In this document: positions 44,069 to 53,079 of the stretch, piece by piece
Layout: every line of letters begins with the position of its first letter
Numbering within the stretch: the first letter of the stretch is position 1
Assembly: GCF_905220705.1 (NCBI RefSeq)
Contig: NZ_CAJNAT010000019.1
Location: forward strand, 1-64,000
DNA from: Paraburkholderia domus
GTDB taxonomy: Bacteria > Pseudomonadota > Gammaproteobacteria > Burkholderiales > Burkholderiaceae
Length of the DNA: 64,000 nucleotides
Direction: 5' to 3'
The notes under the pieces: generated by a model
The model's input: only the letters and a program-made list of their open reading frames with translations
The model's database searches: none
Told to the model about the DNA's origin: nothing
Position numbers and translations under genes: made by a program

Positions 44069-44710
44069 TCAGTGGTGATCCGGGAAGCAATGCCCATAGT
44101 CTTCGCAGCCTGGGCAACCGGGGGCCGGGCCGGGCTGAAGCCCTAACGAAAGCGCGCGTTGCTGGGCGAGGAATTTCTTCCAGCGCAGGTTGTCGACATT
44201 CAGCCCGACGAGCGCCGGGAAATAACGCGTCAGCATCCATGTGACTTCTTCGCGGCCCGCAAGACCGAGGTCGCGCCACAGATGATCCGGCCGCAAGCAC
44301 GCGTGAGCGATGATCGAGGCGAGACAGTGGGCGTCGTTCACGTCGACGGCAGTGCTGGAATACGTGAGCAGCAGCGCGTGTAGCGTTTCGACGAATTCCG
44401 CGTGTTCGCTGGTGTCGACCGGCGGCAATGCGGGCAGACGGGCAAGCACGGACGCAGGCGCGTGCACAAAGTGCCGATCCAGTAGTGCGCGCCACGCCGG
44501 CTGCGGCAACCCAAGCAGGGCGAGTTCGTGACGCACGTTGCGCGCGGCAATCAGCCTGGCGAACAGTTGAGTATCGGGCGACGCGGCGTTCGTGGCCGCG
44601 GCCAGCCACCCTGCGATGCACTCGGCGACCTGCGCATCAGGCAACGCAAGAGACAGTTCGGAGGCGGGCGCGGCAAGATCCGCGACAGGCGAAAGCGGCT
44701 CGTCAGACAT
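44069..44710 (-). CDS. nifQ: NifQ-like molybdenum-trafficking protein
   Basis: This 213-residue protein matches NifQ, which carries molybdenum to FeMo-cofactor synthesis in diazotrophs. The C-terminal motif GCPGCEDYGHCF gives C-x2-C-x5-C, but the extra cysteine four residues before it in the classical C-x4-C-x2-C-x5-C pattern is replaced (Gly at that place). The conserved DHLWRDLGL and RWKKFL segments are present. No nitrogenase genes are in the window. It is co-directional with the ModE-like gene and lies back to back with the molybdate transporter genes. Confidence 0.87.
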   Translation of the reverse strand: MSDEPLSPVADLAAPASELSLALPDAQVAECIAGWLAAATNAASPDTQLFARLIAARNVRHELALLGLPQPAWRALLDRHFVHAPASVLARLPALPPVDTSEHAEFVETLHALLLTYSSTAVDVNDAHCLASIIAHACLRPDHLWRDLGLAGREEVTWMLTRYFPALVGLNVDNLRWKKFLAQQRALSLGLQPGPAPGCPGCEDYGHCFPDHH

Positions 44711-45021
44711 GGCGGCAACGCGATGAAGAACAGCAAACCATCTTACGCCACTCGCCCGAATCCCCTACGCCAAGGGCTTCAGAACATGCGCCTCGATACG
44801 CGCCAAACGTTTGACGTGGCGTGTATTACGCTGCGATGGGCGTCTCGGCGCAAAAAAGCCTCGATACGCAATAGATCGCCAGGCATATCGGCCACTCCGG
44901 GCCTCATCCCTATCGATGGAAATTCACGGCCCGCTTAACAACATCGTCAAATCGAGTGCAAACGCGCCGCTCGGCTGATCGCAGGCGGTGAAGCCGGGCG
45001 CGACGCGTACCTCGATGACGT
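44711..45021. other. Divergent region between nifQ and the molybdate transporter
   Basis: About 310 bases show no credible gene. A weak 24-base CG-to-CG element (44867-44890, CGCAATAG-N8-GCATATCG) has the ModE geometry but only five of eight matches per half, so it is not called as a site. Confidence 0.4.
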
Positions 45022-45045
45022 CGTAATATAACGCTCTTAATAACG
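45022..45045. promoter_or_regulatory. ModE-type operator C, upstream of modA
   Basis: CGTAATAT-N8-TAATAACG spans 24 bases. The half-sites differ from CGTTATAT by one and two bases. It ends 15 bases before the ATG of the solute-binding protein, a repressing position as in known modA operons. Confidence 0.65.
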
Positions 45046-45060
45046 CATTGGGGTTATCGC

Positions 45061-45936
45061 ATGATTCGCAAGCTGCTCGCATCTTTCGTGGTTGTCGCCG
45101 GGGTGGTGACAGCCGCGCCCGCCTTCGCGCAGGACGACACGGTCAACGTGCTGTACGCCGGTTCGCTCGTCAATCTGATGGAGCGCAGCGTGGGGCCGGC
45201 TTTCGAAAAGGCCACCGGCCAGCATTTCCGCGGCTATGCGGCGGGTTCGAACAAGATCGCTAACGAGATCAAGGGCAAGCTGCGCCGCGGCGACGTGTTC
45301 ATCAGCGCGAGCCCGAAGGTGAACACCAGCCTGATGGGCGAGGCGAATGGCGACCACGTGACCTGGTACGTGAACTTCGCGGAATCGCCGTTGATGATCG
45401 GCTATAACCCGCAAAGCAGGTTTGCCGCGGACTTCAAGAGCAAGCGCTGGGATCAGGTGTTGCAGGAACCGGGTATCCGCATCGGCCGCACCGATCCGAA
45501 GCTCGATCCGAAGGGCGCGTTCACTGTCGAGATGATGACGAAGGCCGCGGATCTCTACCATCAGCCGGACCTCGTCGAAAAGACGCTGGGCGACGCGGAA
45601 AATCCCGCGCAGGTTTTACCTGAAGAAACGCTGGTGGGCCGCCTGCAATCCGGTCAGCTCGATGCCGGCTTCTTCTATTCGACCGAAACGTCCGACCTGA
45701 AAATCCCGGCGATCCGTCCGGCGCCCGAATTGCAGGCCAAAGCAAGCTACACGCTGACGATTCTCAGCGACGCCCCTAACCATGCGGGCGCGAGCAGCTT
45801 CGTCGACTTCCTGCTGAGCGCGCAAGGGCGCGCGTTGCTCAAGCAACACGGCGTCGATGTGATCAAACCGACCGTTACCGGCAACGTGCAAGCAATGCCG
45901 CCCTCGGTGCAAGCCGTGATCGATGCCGCCCAGTAA
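45061..45936 (+). CDS. modA: Molybdate/tungstate-binding periplasmic protein (ModA/WtpA type)
   Basis: This 291-residue solute-binding protein has a signal peptide (MIRKLLASFVV to AFAQ, cleavage near residue 23). The mature part shows VLYAGSLVNLMERSVGPAFE and AAGSNKIANEIKGKLRRGDVF, typical of WtpA/ModA-like oxyanion binders. The DAGFFYSTETSD segment corresponds to the second half of the binding cleft. It would capture molybdate or tungstate and deliver it to the fused transporter encoded next, whose ATG overlaps its end by 14 bases. A ModE-type site covers its promoter region. Confidence 0.88.
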   Translation: MIRKLLASFVVVAGVVTAAPAFAQDDTVNVLYAGSLVNLMERSVGPAFEKATGQHFRGYAAGSNKIANEIKGKLRRGDVFISASPKVNTSLMGEANGDHVTWYVNFAESPLMIGYNPQSRFAADFKSKRWDQVLQEPGIRIGRTDPKLDPKGAFTVEMMTKAADLYHQPDLVEKTLGDAENPAQVLPEETLVGRLQSGQLDAGFFYSTETSDLKIPAIRPAPELQAKASYTLTILSDAPNHAGASSFVDFLLSAQGRALLKQHGVDVIKPTVTGNVQAMPPSVQAVIDAAQ

Positions 45937-47791
45937 GGTGGTGAAACCGGCCGTGAAACGGTCCGCCGCGCGGCCGCTGCTGTGGCTGGCGGCGCTGCTT
46001 GCCGTCTATCTGTGCGCCCCGTTTGTTGCAAGCGTGCCGCAACTCGGCGCAGCCGATTGGCCGAATGTCGATTGGCGCGCGGTGTGGTCGGCGGTCGGCA
46101 TATCGGCGGCGAGCGCCAGTGTGGCGTCGTTCGTGATTCTGCTGGGCGGCGTGCCGCTCGGCTATTTTCTGGCGCGCTCGAATTCGCGCAAGATGGCGCT
46201 GCTCGGCTTCGTCGTGCAGTTGCCGCTTGCCTTGCCGCCGCTCACGAGCGGCGTGCTGCTTTTGTTTCTGCTCGGCCCGTATAGCTGGGTCGGCCGATTC
46301 ACTAACGGGGCGCTGACGGATTCGTTTGCCGGCATTGTGCTCGCGGAAATCTTCGTGGCCGCGCCCTTCCTGATCATCGCTGCGAAATCGGCCTTCGCCG
46401 CCGTGGACCCCGTGCTCGACGACGTGGCCGCGACGCTCGGCCATCGCGCGAGCAGCCGCTTCTTCCGCGTGATGTTGCCGGTTGCATGGCCGGCGATTCG
46501 CGCAGGACTTGCACTCGCGTGGTTGCGCGCGTTCGGCGAATTCGGCGCGACTGTGATGGTGGCCTATCATCCGTATTCGCTGCCGGTGTACACATACGTC
46601 GTATTCGGTGGCCAGGGCCTGCCGGCAATGATGCCCCTGCTGCTGCCGACGCTCGCGATTGCAATTGTCTGCGCCGCGCTGTCGATTTATAGCCTTCGGC
46701 AAAAAGCCGCGCTCGAACAAACCGAAAACGGCGACGATGCACTGGAACCCGGCACGGATCTAACCGCGAGCCGTGGCGAGACGCCCGATCTTCGCCTTGC
46801 CTTTCATTTGCAACGCCGATTGGGCGCGTTCGAACTCGACATAGCGTGGACGCCTGCGACGCGGCGGCTTGCGATCATCGGGCCGTCGGGCTCCGGCAAA
46901 TCCCTGGCGTTGCGTCTGATTGCCGGGCTCGAATCCAACGCTTCCTGTTCCGTCCGGCTCGGCGCAACCGATTTGAGCTTGCTGCCGCCCGAGCGCCGCC
47001 AGATCGGCTATATGCCGCAAGACTACGGGCTGTTCCCGCACATGACGGTCGCGCAGCAACTCGCGTTTCCCGTCGACGCCGACGCGGCCAGCGCGCGTTA
47101 CTGGCTCGATCATCTTGGCCTCGCGCAACTGGTGGCACGCTTGCCGAATCAATTGTCGTTCGGGCAGCGGCAACGCGTGGCGCTGGCACGGGCGCTCACG
47201 CGTCATAGCGAATTGTTGCTGTTCGATGAGCCGTTCGCGGCGCTCGATACGCCGCGGCGGCGCCGTTTGCAGCAGTCGCTGCGGGCGTTGCAGCGCGAGA
47301 TTGCGGCGGTGACCATTATCGTCACGCACGATCCCGACGAAGCGGCTCTGCTTGCCGACGAGGTGCTGGTTGTCGAACAGGGACGCGTGCTGCAGGCAGG
47401 TTCCATCGATGAGGTGTTCGAACGGCCGGCCTCGATGCGCGTTGCCGAGCTGCTCGGTTTGCACAACGTCGGCGAAGGTTTGATGACAGCGCCTGGGCAA
47501 GTTCAGATCGGCAATGGATTGGCGATCTCGACGGGCGATAGTGGTTCTATGGTTCCGGTCGGGCAACGGGTGATGTGGCGCATCTCTTCCCACGCCGTGG
47601 CTATTTCGCCCGAAGGGGCTTACGCCGGTGTGGTCGACGCGGTCGAGTTACGGCGCGGTGAGCGATATGTCCGCCTGAATATCGCCGGGGTGCGGTTCGA
47701 TATCGCGAACGAAGATGCCCGGCTTCGGGAAGGAAGCCCTTGCCGGATTGACGTCGATGCCATCGGCGTGTCGGTCTGGAATGCAAGCTGA
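45923..47791 (+). CDS. Fused molybdate ABC transporter, permease plus ATPase (ModB-ModC)
   Basis: Two normally separate subunits are one 622-residue chain. Residues about 1-255 are the ModB-type permease with five or six helices and the EAA-like loop (DDVAATLGHRASSRFFRVMLP). Residues about 285-530 are the ATPase: Walker A GPSGSGKS at 320-327, signature LSFGQ near 411 (variant of LSGGQ) and Walker B LLLFDEP near 430. The last 70 residues form a TOBE/Mop-like oxyanion-binding domain. The start overlaps modA by 14 bases, so the pair is translationally coupled. Import of molybdate or tungstate is expected. Confidence 0.9.
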   Translation: MPPSKVVKPAVKRSAARPLLWLAALLAVYLCAPFVASVPQLGAADWPNVDWRAVWSAVGISAASASVASFVILLGGVPLGYFLARSNSRKMALLGFVVQLPLALPPLTSGVLLLFLLGPYSWVGRFTNGALTDSFAGIVLAEIFVAAPFLIIAAKSAFAAVDPVLDDVAATLGHRASSRFFRVMLPVAWPAIRAGLALAWLRAFGEFGATVMVAYHPYSLPVYTYVVFGGQGLPAMMPLLLPTLAIAIVCAALSIYSLRQKAALEQTENGDDALEPGTDLTASRGETPDLRLAFHLQRRLGAFELDIAWTPATRRLAIIGPSGSGKSLALRLIAGLESNASCSVRLGATDLSLLPPERRQIGYMPQDYGLFPHMTVAQQLAFPVDADAASARYWLDHLGLAQLVARLPNQLSFGQRQRVALARALTRHSELLLFDEPFAALDTPRRRRLQQSLRALQREIAAVTIIVTHDPDEAALLADEVLVVEQGRVLQAGSIDEVFERPASMRVAELLGLHNVGEGLMTAPGQVQIGNGLAISTGDSGSMVPVGQRVMWRISSHAVAISPEGAYAGVVDAVELRRGERYVRLNIAGVRFDIANEDARLREGSPCRIDVDAIGVSVWNAS

Positions 47792-47869
47792 CACGTTCAT
47801 TCTGATACTGATGACAGCGGCGTGGCGATCTGGCCGCCCCCGCCCCCGCTGCCGACGCTCGACACCCGG

Positions 47870-49312
47870 CTACCCCTCGCCAACGTGAGCCCGCTTCCTG
47901 ACCTCGGAAAACGCCACATCGACCAGCAGTTTTCCAGAATCAAAAACCGTGACGAGCGCCTCGTTCCAATCCTCTTCAACAGTACGATCGTCCCACACCA
48001 CCGGCAGCGTCGCCGTCCGATACTCGCCTGTGTGACGATTCACCAGCAGCGTCAGACGCCCTTTCATCGACCGCTTGCCCGCATCCGTGACCGGGTCCTT
48101 GTGTACGTCGTGCCATTCATCTCCAAGCCGGATGGCCGAACACTTCATGGCGAACCGCTGCGTATCGCGGTTGATCTGCTGCAGCAACGCACCGCCCATG
48201 CCGAAGACGATGTTGTCCGCTGCGAAGCCGGCCTCGTCCATGCCCGCAAGGATTGCCTCAATCGACTCCGGATTCACGCCGTCACCCTGAATCACGCGCA
48301 CGTTGTTGAGCACGCGCCGCCCTTTGCTGGTCACCGTCGAACCGAACGAAGCCTCGAGCGCCTGCATGGTCTGCAGGACAATCGTCCGCGGATCGCCGGA
48401 ATCAGGCCGGATCACCAGGGTGCCGCCGGAATCGAGCACCGCCTGCTTCAACTCGGTGCCCCACGCTTCGAGCGCTGCGAACAGGTCGTAGGAATCGGAC
48501 ACTACCGAAACGATCGCCCCCGGCTTGCCGAACTGCGCGATCATGTTGCGGAATGCGTCGGTTTCACGCTCGCGCCCCCATGACGTGATCGTGCTGTGCT
48601 CCGCGGCCGGCACCGAAAACGCCGCCATCGGTTCGTTGTAGTAGTGGTTCGCGGCAACCACACCGAGCACCGTATCCGAGCCCATGAAACTGACAAGATG
48701 CGCCGCGCCGCCGATCGCCGCCGACTCCGCACTCGACACGCCGCGCGCACCGAAATCGTGCAGTTTGAACGGCAGTTGCGTGAGGTCGTCGCTACTCTTC
48801 TCCAGATAAGCACGAATGGTTTTCCGCAGATGCCAGCTTTGCGTTGCAACCGTAATCGGATACCACACACGCATCAGCATCGTTTCCAGATACGAGGCTA
48901 GCCAGAACACCTGTGGATCGTCACATTCGACCGTGACCAGAACGTTGTGCGTCGGCACGACCGAGCCTTCCGGCACCGCGCGAATCCGCACCGGCAGATA
49001 GCCGTCATAGTGTTCGACGATGTAACGCCAGCCGGCTTCGTTGAACGGCTCGCCGTGCGCCGGGAAAAACGCCTTCGCCTGCCCGATCATCGCCGCGGAA
49101 ATGGGGCGGCACAGATACGCCTTGATCAGCATCTGCAGGCCGAAGAACAGCGTGCGCTCATAGCGTCCGCCGCGCGACTCGATGTATGAAAACATCGCCG
49201 ACGCTTCCGGCGGATATTGCAGATAGTGCGACGCCTTGTACGAATCCGTGTTGAGGATCGGATTGGACAGGATCGACGCCATGTCGGTGAACGGGTTTGT
49301 ATCGTTTTGCAT
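47870..49312 (-). CDS. nadV: Nicotinamide phosphoribosyltransferase (NadV/NAMPT type)
   Basis: This 480-residue enzyme converts nicotinamide and PRPP to NMN, a direct NAD salvage step. Visible family motifs are LNTDSYKASHYLQYP at the start, LHDFGARGVSS, the phosphohistidine context AAEHSTITSWGRE, VSDSYDLF, VIRPDSGDP and GDGVNPESIEAIL. The length fits the NAMPT branch rather than the shorter nicotinate enzyme PncB. No nudix or prs gene is adjacent. The start ATG is at 49312. Confidence 0.9.
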   Translation of the reverse strand: MQNDTNPFTDMASILSNPILNTDSYKASHYLQYPPEASAMFSYIESRGGRYERTLFFGLQMLIKAYLCRPISAAMIGQAKAFFPAHGEPFNEAGWRYIVEHYDGYLPVRIRAVPEGSVVPTHNVLVTVECDDPQVFWLASYLETMLMRVWYPITVATQSWHLRKTIRAYLEKSSDDLTQLPFKLHDFGARGVSSAESAAIGGAAHLVSFMGSDTVLGVVAANHYYNEPMAAFSVPAAEHSTITSWGRERETDAFRNMIAQFGKPGAIVSVVSDSYDLFAALEAWGTELKQAVLDSGGTLVIRPDSGDPRTIVLQTMQALEASFGSTVTSKGRRVLNNVRVIQGDGVNPESIEAILAGMDEAGFAADNIVFGMGGALLQQINRDTQRFAMKCSAIRLGDEWHDVHKDPVTDAGKRSMKGRLTLLVNRHTGEYRTATLPVVWDDRTVEEDWNEALVTVFDSGKLLVDVAFSEVRKRAHVGEG

Positions 49313-49406
49313 GGATGACGCTGCGCTCGTGCGGCTGTCTCAGAGGAAACCAGGCGGGCCGGGGGTCTTGCCGCCTGCGCGGTAGGTAAAACTACACCAT
49401 ACACCG

Positions 49407-50144
49407 TCAAAACACGCCCGGAATCACCCGGAACCGCACCTTACCCCTATACGCCCGATACTGCTCGTCATCGGACAGGAGCCGCTCCTCCCGCACTATG
49501 CGCCCGACCTGCAACGCAAACTGGCATCCGTAAACAATCACGTTCTGAATCCCGAAGTTCGCCAGCAGAAAACCGATATCCGTAACGAAATACCCGAAGT
49601 ACATGGGGTGGCGCACGAACCGGTAAGCCCCGCGAGAAACCACCCCGCGATTGGCGGGCAAAATACCGAAGGATCTGCTCAACGACACCTTCGCGAACAG
49701 TTGCCAGAAAATCCCCAGCAGCTGCAACGACGCGCCGGCCACCTCCGGGATGAGCTGGACGCCGGGCGAAAGCCGCACAGCAAGAAAATAGAAAGTCCCG
49801 CCCACCGAGCAGATGAAAGCGAAAGGCGTCCAGTCGCGTTTGACGGGCACCCTCGCAAATAAAGACAAACCCAAGGTCATGAACGCGCCCACCACCAGCA
49901 GCAACAAGGTGATGCGCGTGGGCGCCGCGAGCCATTGCCTGATCGCCGCGTAGGTAAAGATGCTCAACATGAGCGCCGCGGCGCAGCGTGCGAGGATTTC
50001 GATCGACGCTTCACGCATGCCGCCCGCCGGTATCACACCGTTTACACCGTCGGCGCGAGCCAGGGTGGCCGCCGGGTCGCCCATCGTGTCATCCTGGAGA
50101 CGGCCCGCACCATCGAATTCCCGCGAGGGTGTGGTCTTTGTCAT
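49407..50144 (-). CDS. Isoprenylcysteine methyltransferase-like membrane protein
   Basis: This 245-residue protein has about five membrane helices. The C-terminal ICMT/PEMT signature (GAYRFVRHPMYFGYF, then REERLLSDDEQYRAYRGKVRFRVIPGVF in pieces) binds S-adenosylmethionine in this family. The methyl acceptor in bacteria is generally unknown. The first 40 residues are polar and less conserved, so a shorter start such as the Met in GGMREASIEIL is possible. Confidence 0.8.
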   Translation of the reverse strand: MTKTTPSREFDGAGRLQDDTMGDPAATLARADGVNGVIPAGGMREASIEILARCAAALMLSIFTYAAIRQWLAAPTRITLLLLVVGAFMTLGLSLFARVPVKRDWTPFAFICSVGGTFYFLAVRLSPGVQLIPEVAGASLQLLGIFWQLFAKVSLSRSFGILPANRGVVSRGAYRFVRHPMYFGYFVTDIGFLLANFGIQNVIVYGCQFALQVGRIVREERLLSDDEQYRAYRGKVRFRVIPGVF

Positions 50145-50307
50145 GGCATGCTCATTTCGATATGCGAATTATTCTTCAAGCCTGCTGCACGAAGGCATCC
50201 GGTCCATCAGTGTCACAGCGTAGCAGCCGCATCGCCCGGATGTCCATATCATGCCACGCCCGCCCGGATTCCATTCTGGCGCGCGAGGCTCGGCGGTCGG
50301 GTTTGGC

Positions 50308-51510
50308 TCAGTGGCCAGACTTCAGTTGGGGCGGCACATCCGGCCGCGTCGCGAACAGGCGGCCGAGCATGCCTTTGCGGGGCTCGGCGATGGCCGGCCA
50401 CAGCATGTCGGCAAGCAGGCAGATGCCTTGCGCAAGCGCGCTGTCGTGGGCGGAGGCGACAAGCGGCACGCCGCGGTTGAGCGCCTCGTTGACCTGCTTG
50501 TCGTCACGGGGAAGCTGGTGCGCGACCTTCGCGCCGAGGGTCCGCTCGAGCGTCGGCAGATTGATGCGTGCGTTCTTGTCGTATTGATTCACCACGACCC
50601 GCACCTTGCTGGGTGGATGACCCAGTTCCTTGAGAATGTCGAGCATCCGGCGGCCGCCGTGCAGGTAAAGCGGGTTTTGCCTCACCACCACGCAGATCGC
50701 ATCGCTGTAATCGAGTGCACGGATCGTCGATGGGTTGAGGCTCTGGCCGATGTCGATCAGCACCGCATCGTAACGCTCGCGCGCGAGTATGAGAATTTGC
50801 TCGAGTTGCGCGGGCAACAAGCCGGCTGCCTTGAGCGGATCGCCCGCGCCCGCCAGTACGTCGAGGCTTGCGCCTACGTGCATCACACATGAGTCGAGCA
50901 AGGCGGCGTCGAGGCGGTCGATCTGCGAGCACAGATCGGCAAGTGTCACGGGCGGCGGCTTGTTGGCCATGTGCAGACTGGCATCGGCGAATTGCTGGCT
51001 GAGATCGATCAGCAGCACGCGCCTGTTACGCAGCGCGGCCAGCGAACAGGCGAGATTCACGGCGATCAGCGTCGTGCCGCTGCCGCCCTTGCACGATGCC
51101 AGCGAAACGACCTGCCAGGCGCGGCGCACGCCCGCACTTTTTTTCGCGGCGATATGCGTGAGCGCGGCGGTGATCTCGTAGGCGTCCAACGGCCATGACA
51201 GGACATACCGCACGCCGACGCGAATCGCCGCGGTCAGCAAGGCGGTGGACGGTGCCGGCGTGACCAGCATGCAATGCAAGCCAGGCGAGCAGGCCAGCGC
51301 CTCCTCGACACCGGCCAGTTCGCGCGCGCTCAGATCGACATCGTCGACGATCAGCAGATCGGCGCTCCTGATCGCGCCGGCGTGCATGCGCAGTTGCCGC
51401 ACCGTGCAGTATGCGTTGCGCAAGCGATACACCACGCCGCTTTCGTCGAGGCGCGCGACGATATGCGGCGCACGCTCCATGCTGGACGAGATCAGGAAGA
51501 TGTCGATCAT
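50308..51510 (-). CDS. CpaE/TadZ-like ATPase
   Basis: From ATG 51510 the product has 400 residues. The N-terminal 130 residues look like a degenerate receiver domain (ADLLIVDDVDLS). The rest is a MinD/ParA-type ATPase with the deviant P-loop CKGGSGTT (near residue 145), as found in TadZ/CpaE proteins that place Tad pilus machines at the pole. No other tad or flp gene is in the window, so this is either a stray copy or has another role. A 95-residue unknown gene lies 61 bases upstream on the same strand. Confidence 0.82.
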   Translation of the reverse strand: MIDIFLISSSMERAPHIVARLDESGVVYRLRNAYCTVRQLRMHAGAIRSADLLIVDDVDLSARELAGVEEALACSPGLHCMLVTPAPSTALLTAAIRVGVRYVLSWPLDAYEITAALTHIAAKKSAGVRRAWQVVSLASCKGGSGTTLIAVNLACSLAALRNRRVLLIDLSQQFADASLHMANKPPPVTLADLCSQIDRLDAALLDSCVMHVGASLDVLAGAGDPLKAAGLLPAQLEQILILARERYDAVLIDIGQSLNPSTIRALDYSDAICVVVRQNPLYLHGGRRMLDILKELGHPPSKVRVVVNQYDKNARINLPTLERTLGAKVAHQLPRDDKQVNEALNRGVPLVASAHDSALAQGICLLADMLWPAIAEPRKGMLGRLFATRPDVPPQLKSGH

Positions 51511-51571
51511 GCCGGGCCTCCGCAGGCCTGAACCTTTCAGTTGGCGAGGCCCTGCTAATAACAGTCGATGA

Positions 51572-51859
51572 TCAGGCGTATTCGTCAGGATCGGATGGGT
51601 AGATTTCCGGGCTGCGATCGTAGCTTCGTTCAGGCGACATCGGCATTTCGACCCTCGCGTCGCGCAACCCATCGCGCTGGATCTCGGCCTGAGCCTTGCG
51701 TTTCATCGCCTCGGCGATCACCAGCGTGAGCAGATCAGGCGCCGGTGCGGCAAACACTGTCCGCTGCCGCGCCAAGTGACGCCGATAAGAGAGACCGGCG
51801 CCGTGCGCCGTGGTGTGGTGGTCCAGCCGCAGCGCGGCAGGCTTGCTGATTGCTTTCAT
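51572..51859 (-). CDS. Small hypothetical protein upstream of the CpaE-like gene
   Basis: This 95-residue frame has an ATG at 51859 preceded by GGGGGG, and codon use fits the surroundings. It reads MKAISKPAALRLDHHTTAHG at the start and has an acidic, Pro/Ser/Tyr-rich tail (SYDRSPEIYPSDPDEYA). No domain is recognised. Co-transcription with the CpaE-like gene is likely from spacing. Confidence 0.55.
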   Translation of the reverse strand: MKAISKPAALRLDHHTTAHGAGLSYRRHLARQRTVFAAPAPDLLTLVIAEAMKRKAQAEIQRDGLRDARVEMPMSPERSYDRSPEIYPSDPDEYA

Positions 51860-53079
51860 GGCACCCCCCGAATAATGGGCTATTTCAAGGTCGCATCCAG
51901 GTTAGCCGTGCCCGCGCAATTGCACGGGCACGGCGCCCGGCTCCCCCCGCTACGTACGCCCCTCTGTGGGGACTCACGCCGTTCCTCCCCGCTTCTTCGC
52001 GCCGGCCGGTCCCGACCGTGCGCTGCCCCTTCCCTGTTCTGTGCGTCGCGTACTCGCGAATTGTGCGAGCACGGTACCTGTCGCTATTCTCATCAACTTC
52101 GCGTCCGTCCAGACTGACGGAAAAAGTGGCGAGGTCAACGCTTCACGTCGTCCGGTGACGAATGACCGATACTCCGTATCGATCATTCACCCCGTTTTTT
52201 TGACATCCGTTTTTCAGTGGCCCCGCCGCACCCTCGTAAGACACTTTGGCTACCCCGAGTGCTTACGAAGCCAATGTTTGCCTCCCGGTTCCGGTTGCTT
52301 TCCCCGTGCTTCAGGAATCCGGCGGCAATGCATTTGCTTGTGAAGCTCCTATTGCAATGGCTGTGCCATGTACCTCCAATCCCTTGCCGCGCGGTGATTG
52401 TTGCTGCAGCGCACCTTGCCGGATGATGTCTCACGGCACAGGTTGATTCGGATTCGACACGCGATGAGTTCGCCCACTAACGCATTGCAGAAGGATTGAC
52501 CTGCTTGGATAATCGGAAGCGATCCTCATCGAACCGTATCCGGCCGCACTTTGCGGCGCGACCCGGTCAAATGTGCCGATGCTGCAGGCCACAAAGCTGC
52601 CCTCGCAGCCGCTGCCCAATGTGTTGCAAGCCTGAGACACCGGGATTCGACCGCGCTGCCTCCTCCGCACGATGACGTGCAATGCGGTTTGCGACGCTCT
52701 GTGGCACACCACGCACAGCCGGGGTTGACTGGCTATTTTTGAACGGTCAGCGCACACGTCGACGCGAGAAAAACGTTTCTGAATCCATATTTGTTTGTAT
52801 GGCGCTCGAAAGCACTTTCGCTTATGGTTAGGCTATGCGCCACGTAGAGCGCCTATGTCGGGACCACCGAGCTAAAAAACAGCGTTTGTGATTCGGGGAT
52901 GAAATAGTCAGGTAGTTTCAGCGTTGAACGTTGTTCTGCTGCCTGTCCGATGTGTGACACCTCGCGGCTCGCATCGCCGCGTCACGCCCCCGCCATTGCC
53001 GCTACCGCGAATTTGTCATTGCCGGTCTGTCCAGTACGTCAAAGAGCCGTTATGAGAGCAGCAACGATCCGGGGGTAAG
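51860..53079. other. 1.2-kb stretch without a credible gene
   Basis: No frame here has convincing start, codon use and length. It includes a 10-bp inverted repeat (51905-51914 with 51925-51934) and the palindrome CGAAAG-CA-CTTTCG (52807-52820). It lies between a minus-strand CpaE-like unit and a plus-strand activator, so it must hold two promoters; the size is far above what that needs. Confidence 0.6.

Noticed and set aside
44867..44890. A fourth 24-base ModE-like element upstream of nifQ
   Set aside because: It has the right CG-to-CG spacing but only five of eight matches in each half, so chance is a fair explanation.
47792..47869. Search for a terminator between the convergent modBC and nadV genes
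   Set aside because: Only C-rich sequence was seen; no stem with a T-run could be supported.
52183..52446. Short frames on both strands in the 1.2-kb gap
   Set aside because: They overlap each other, have unusual Cys/Arg-rich composition and lack ribosome-binding sites.
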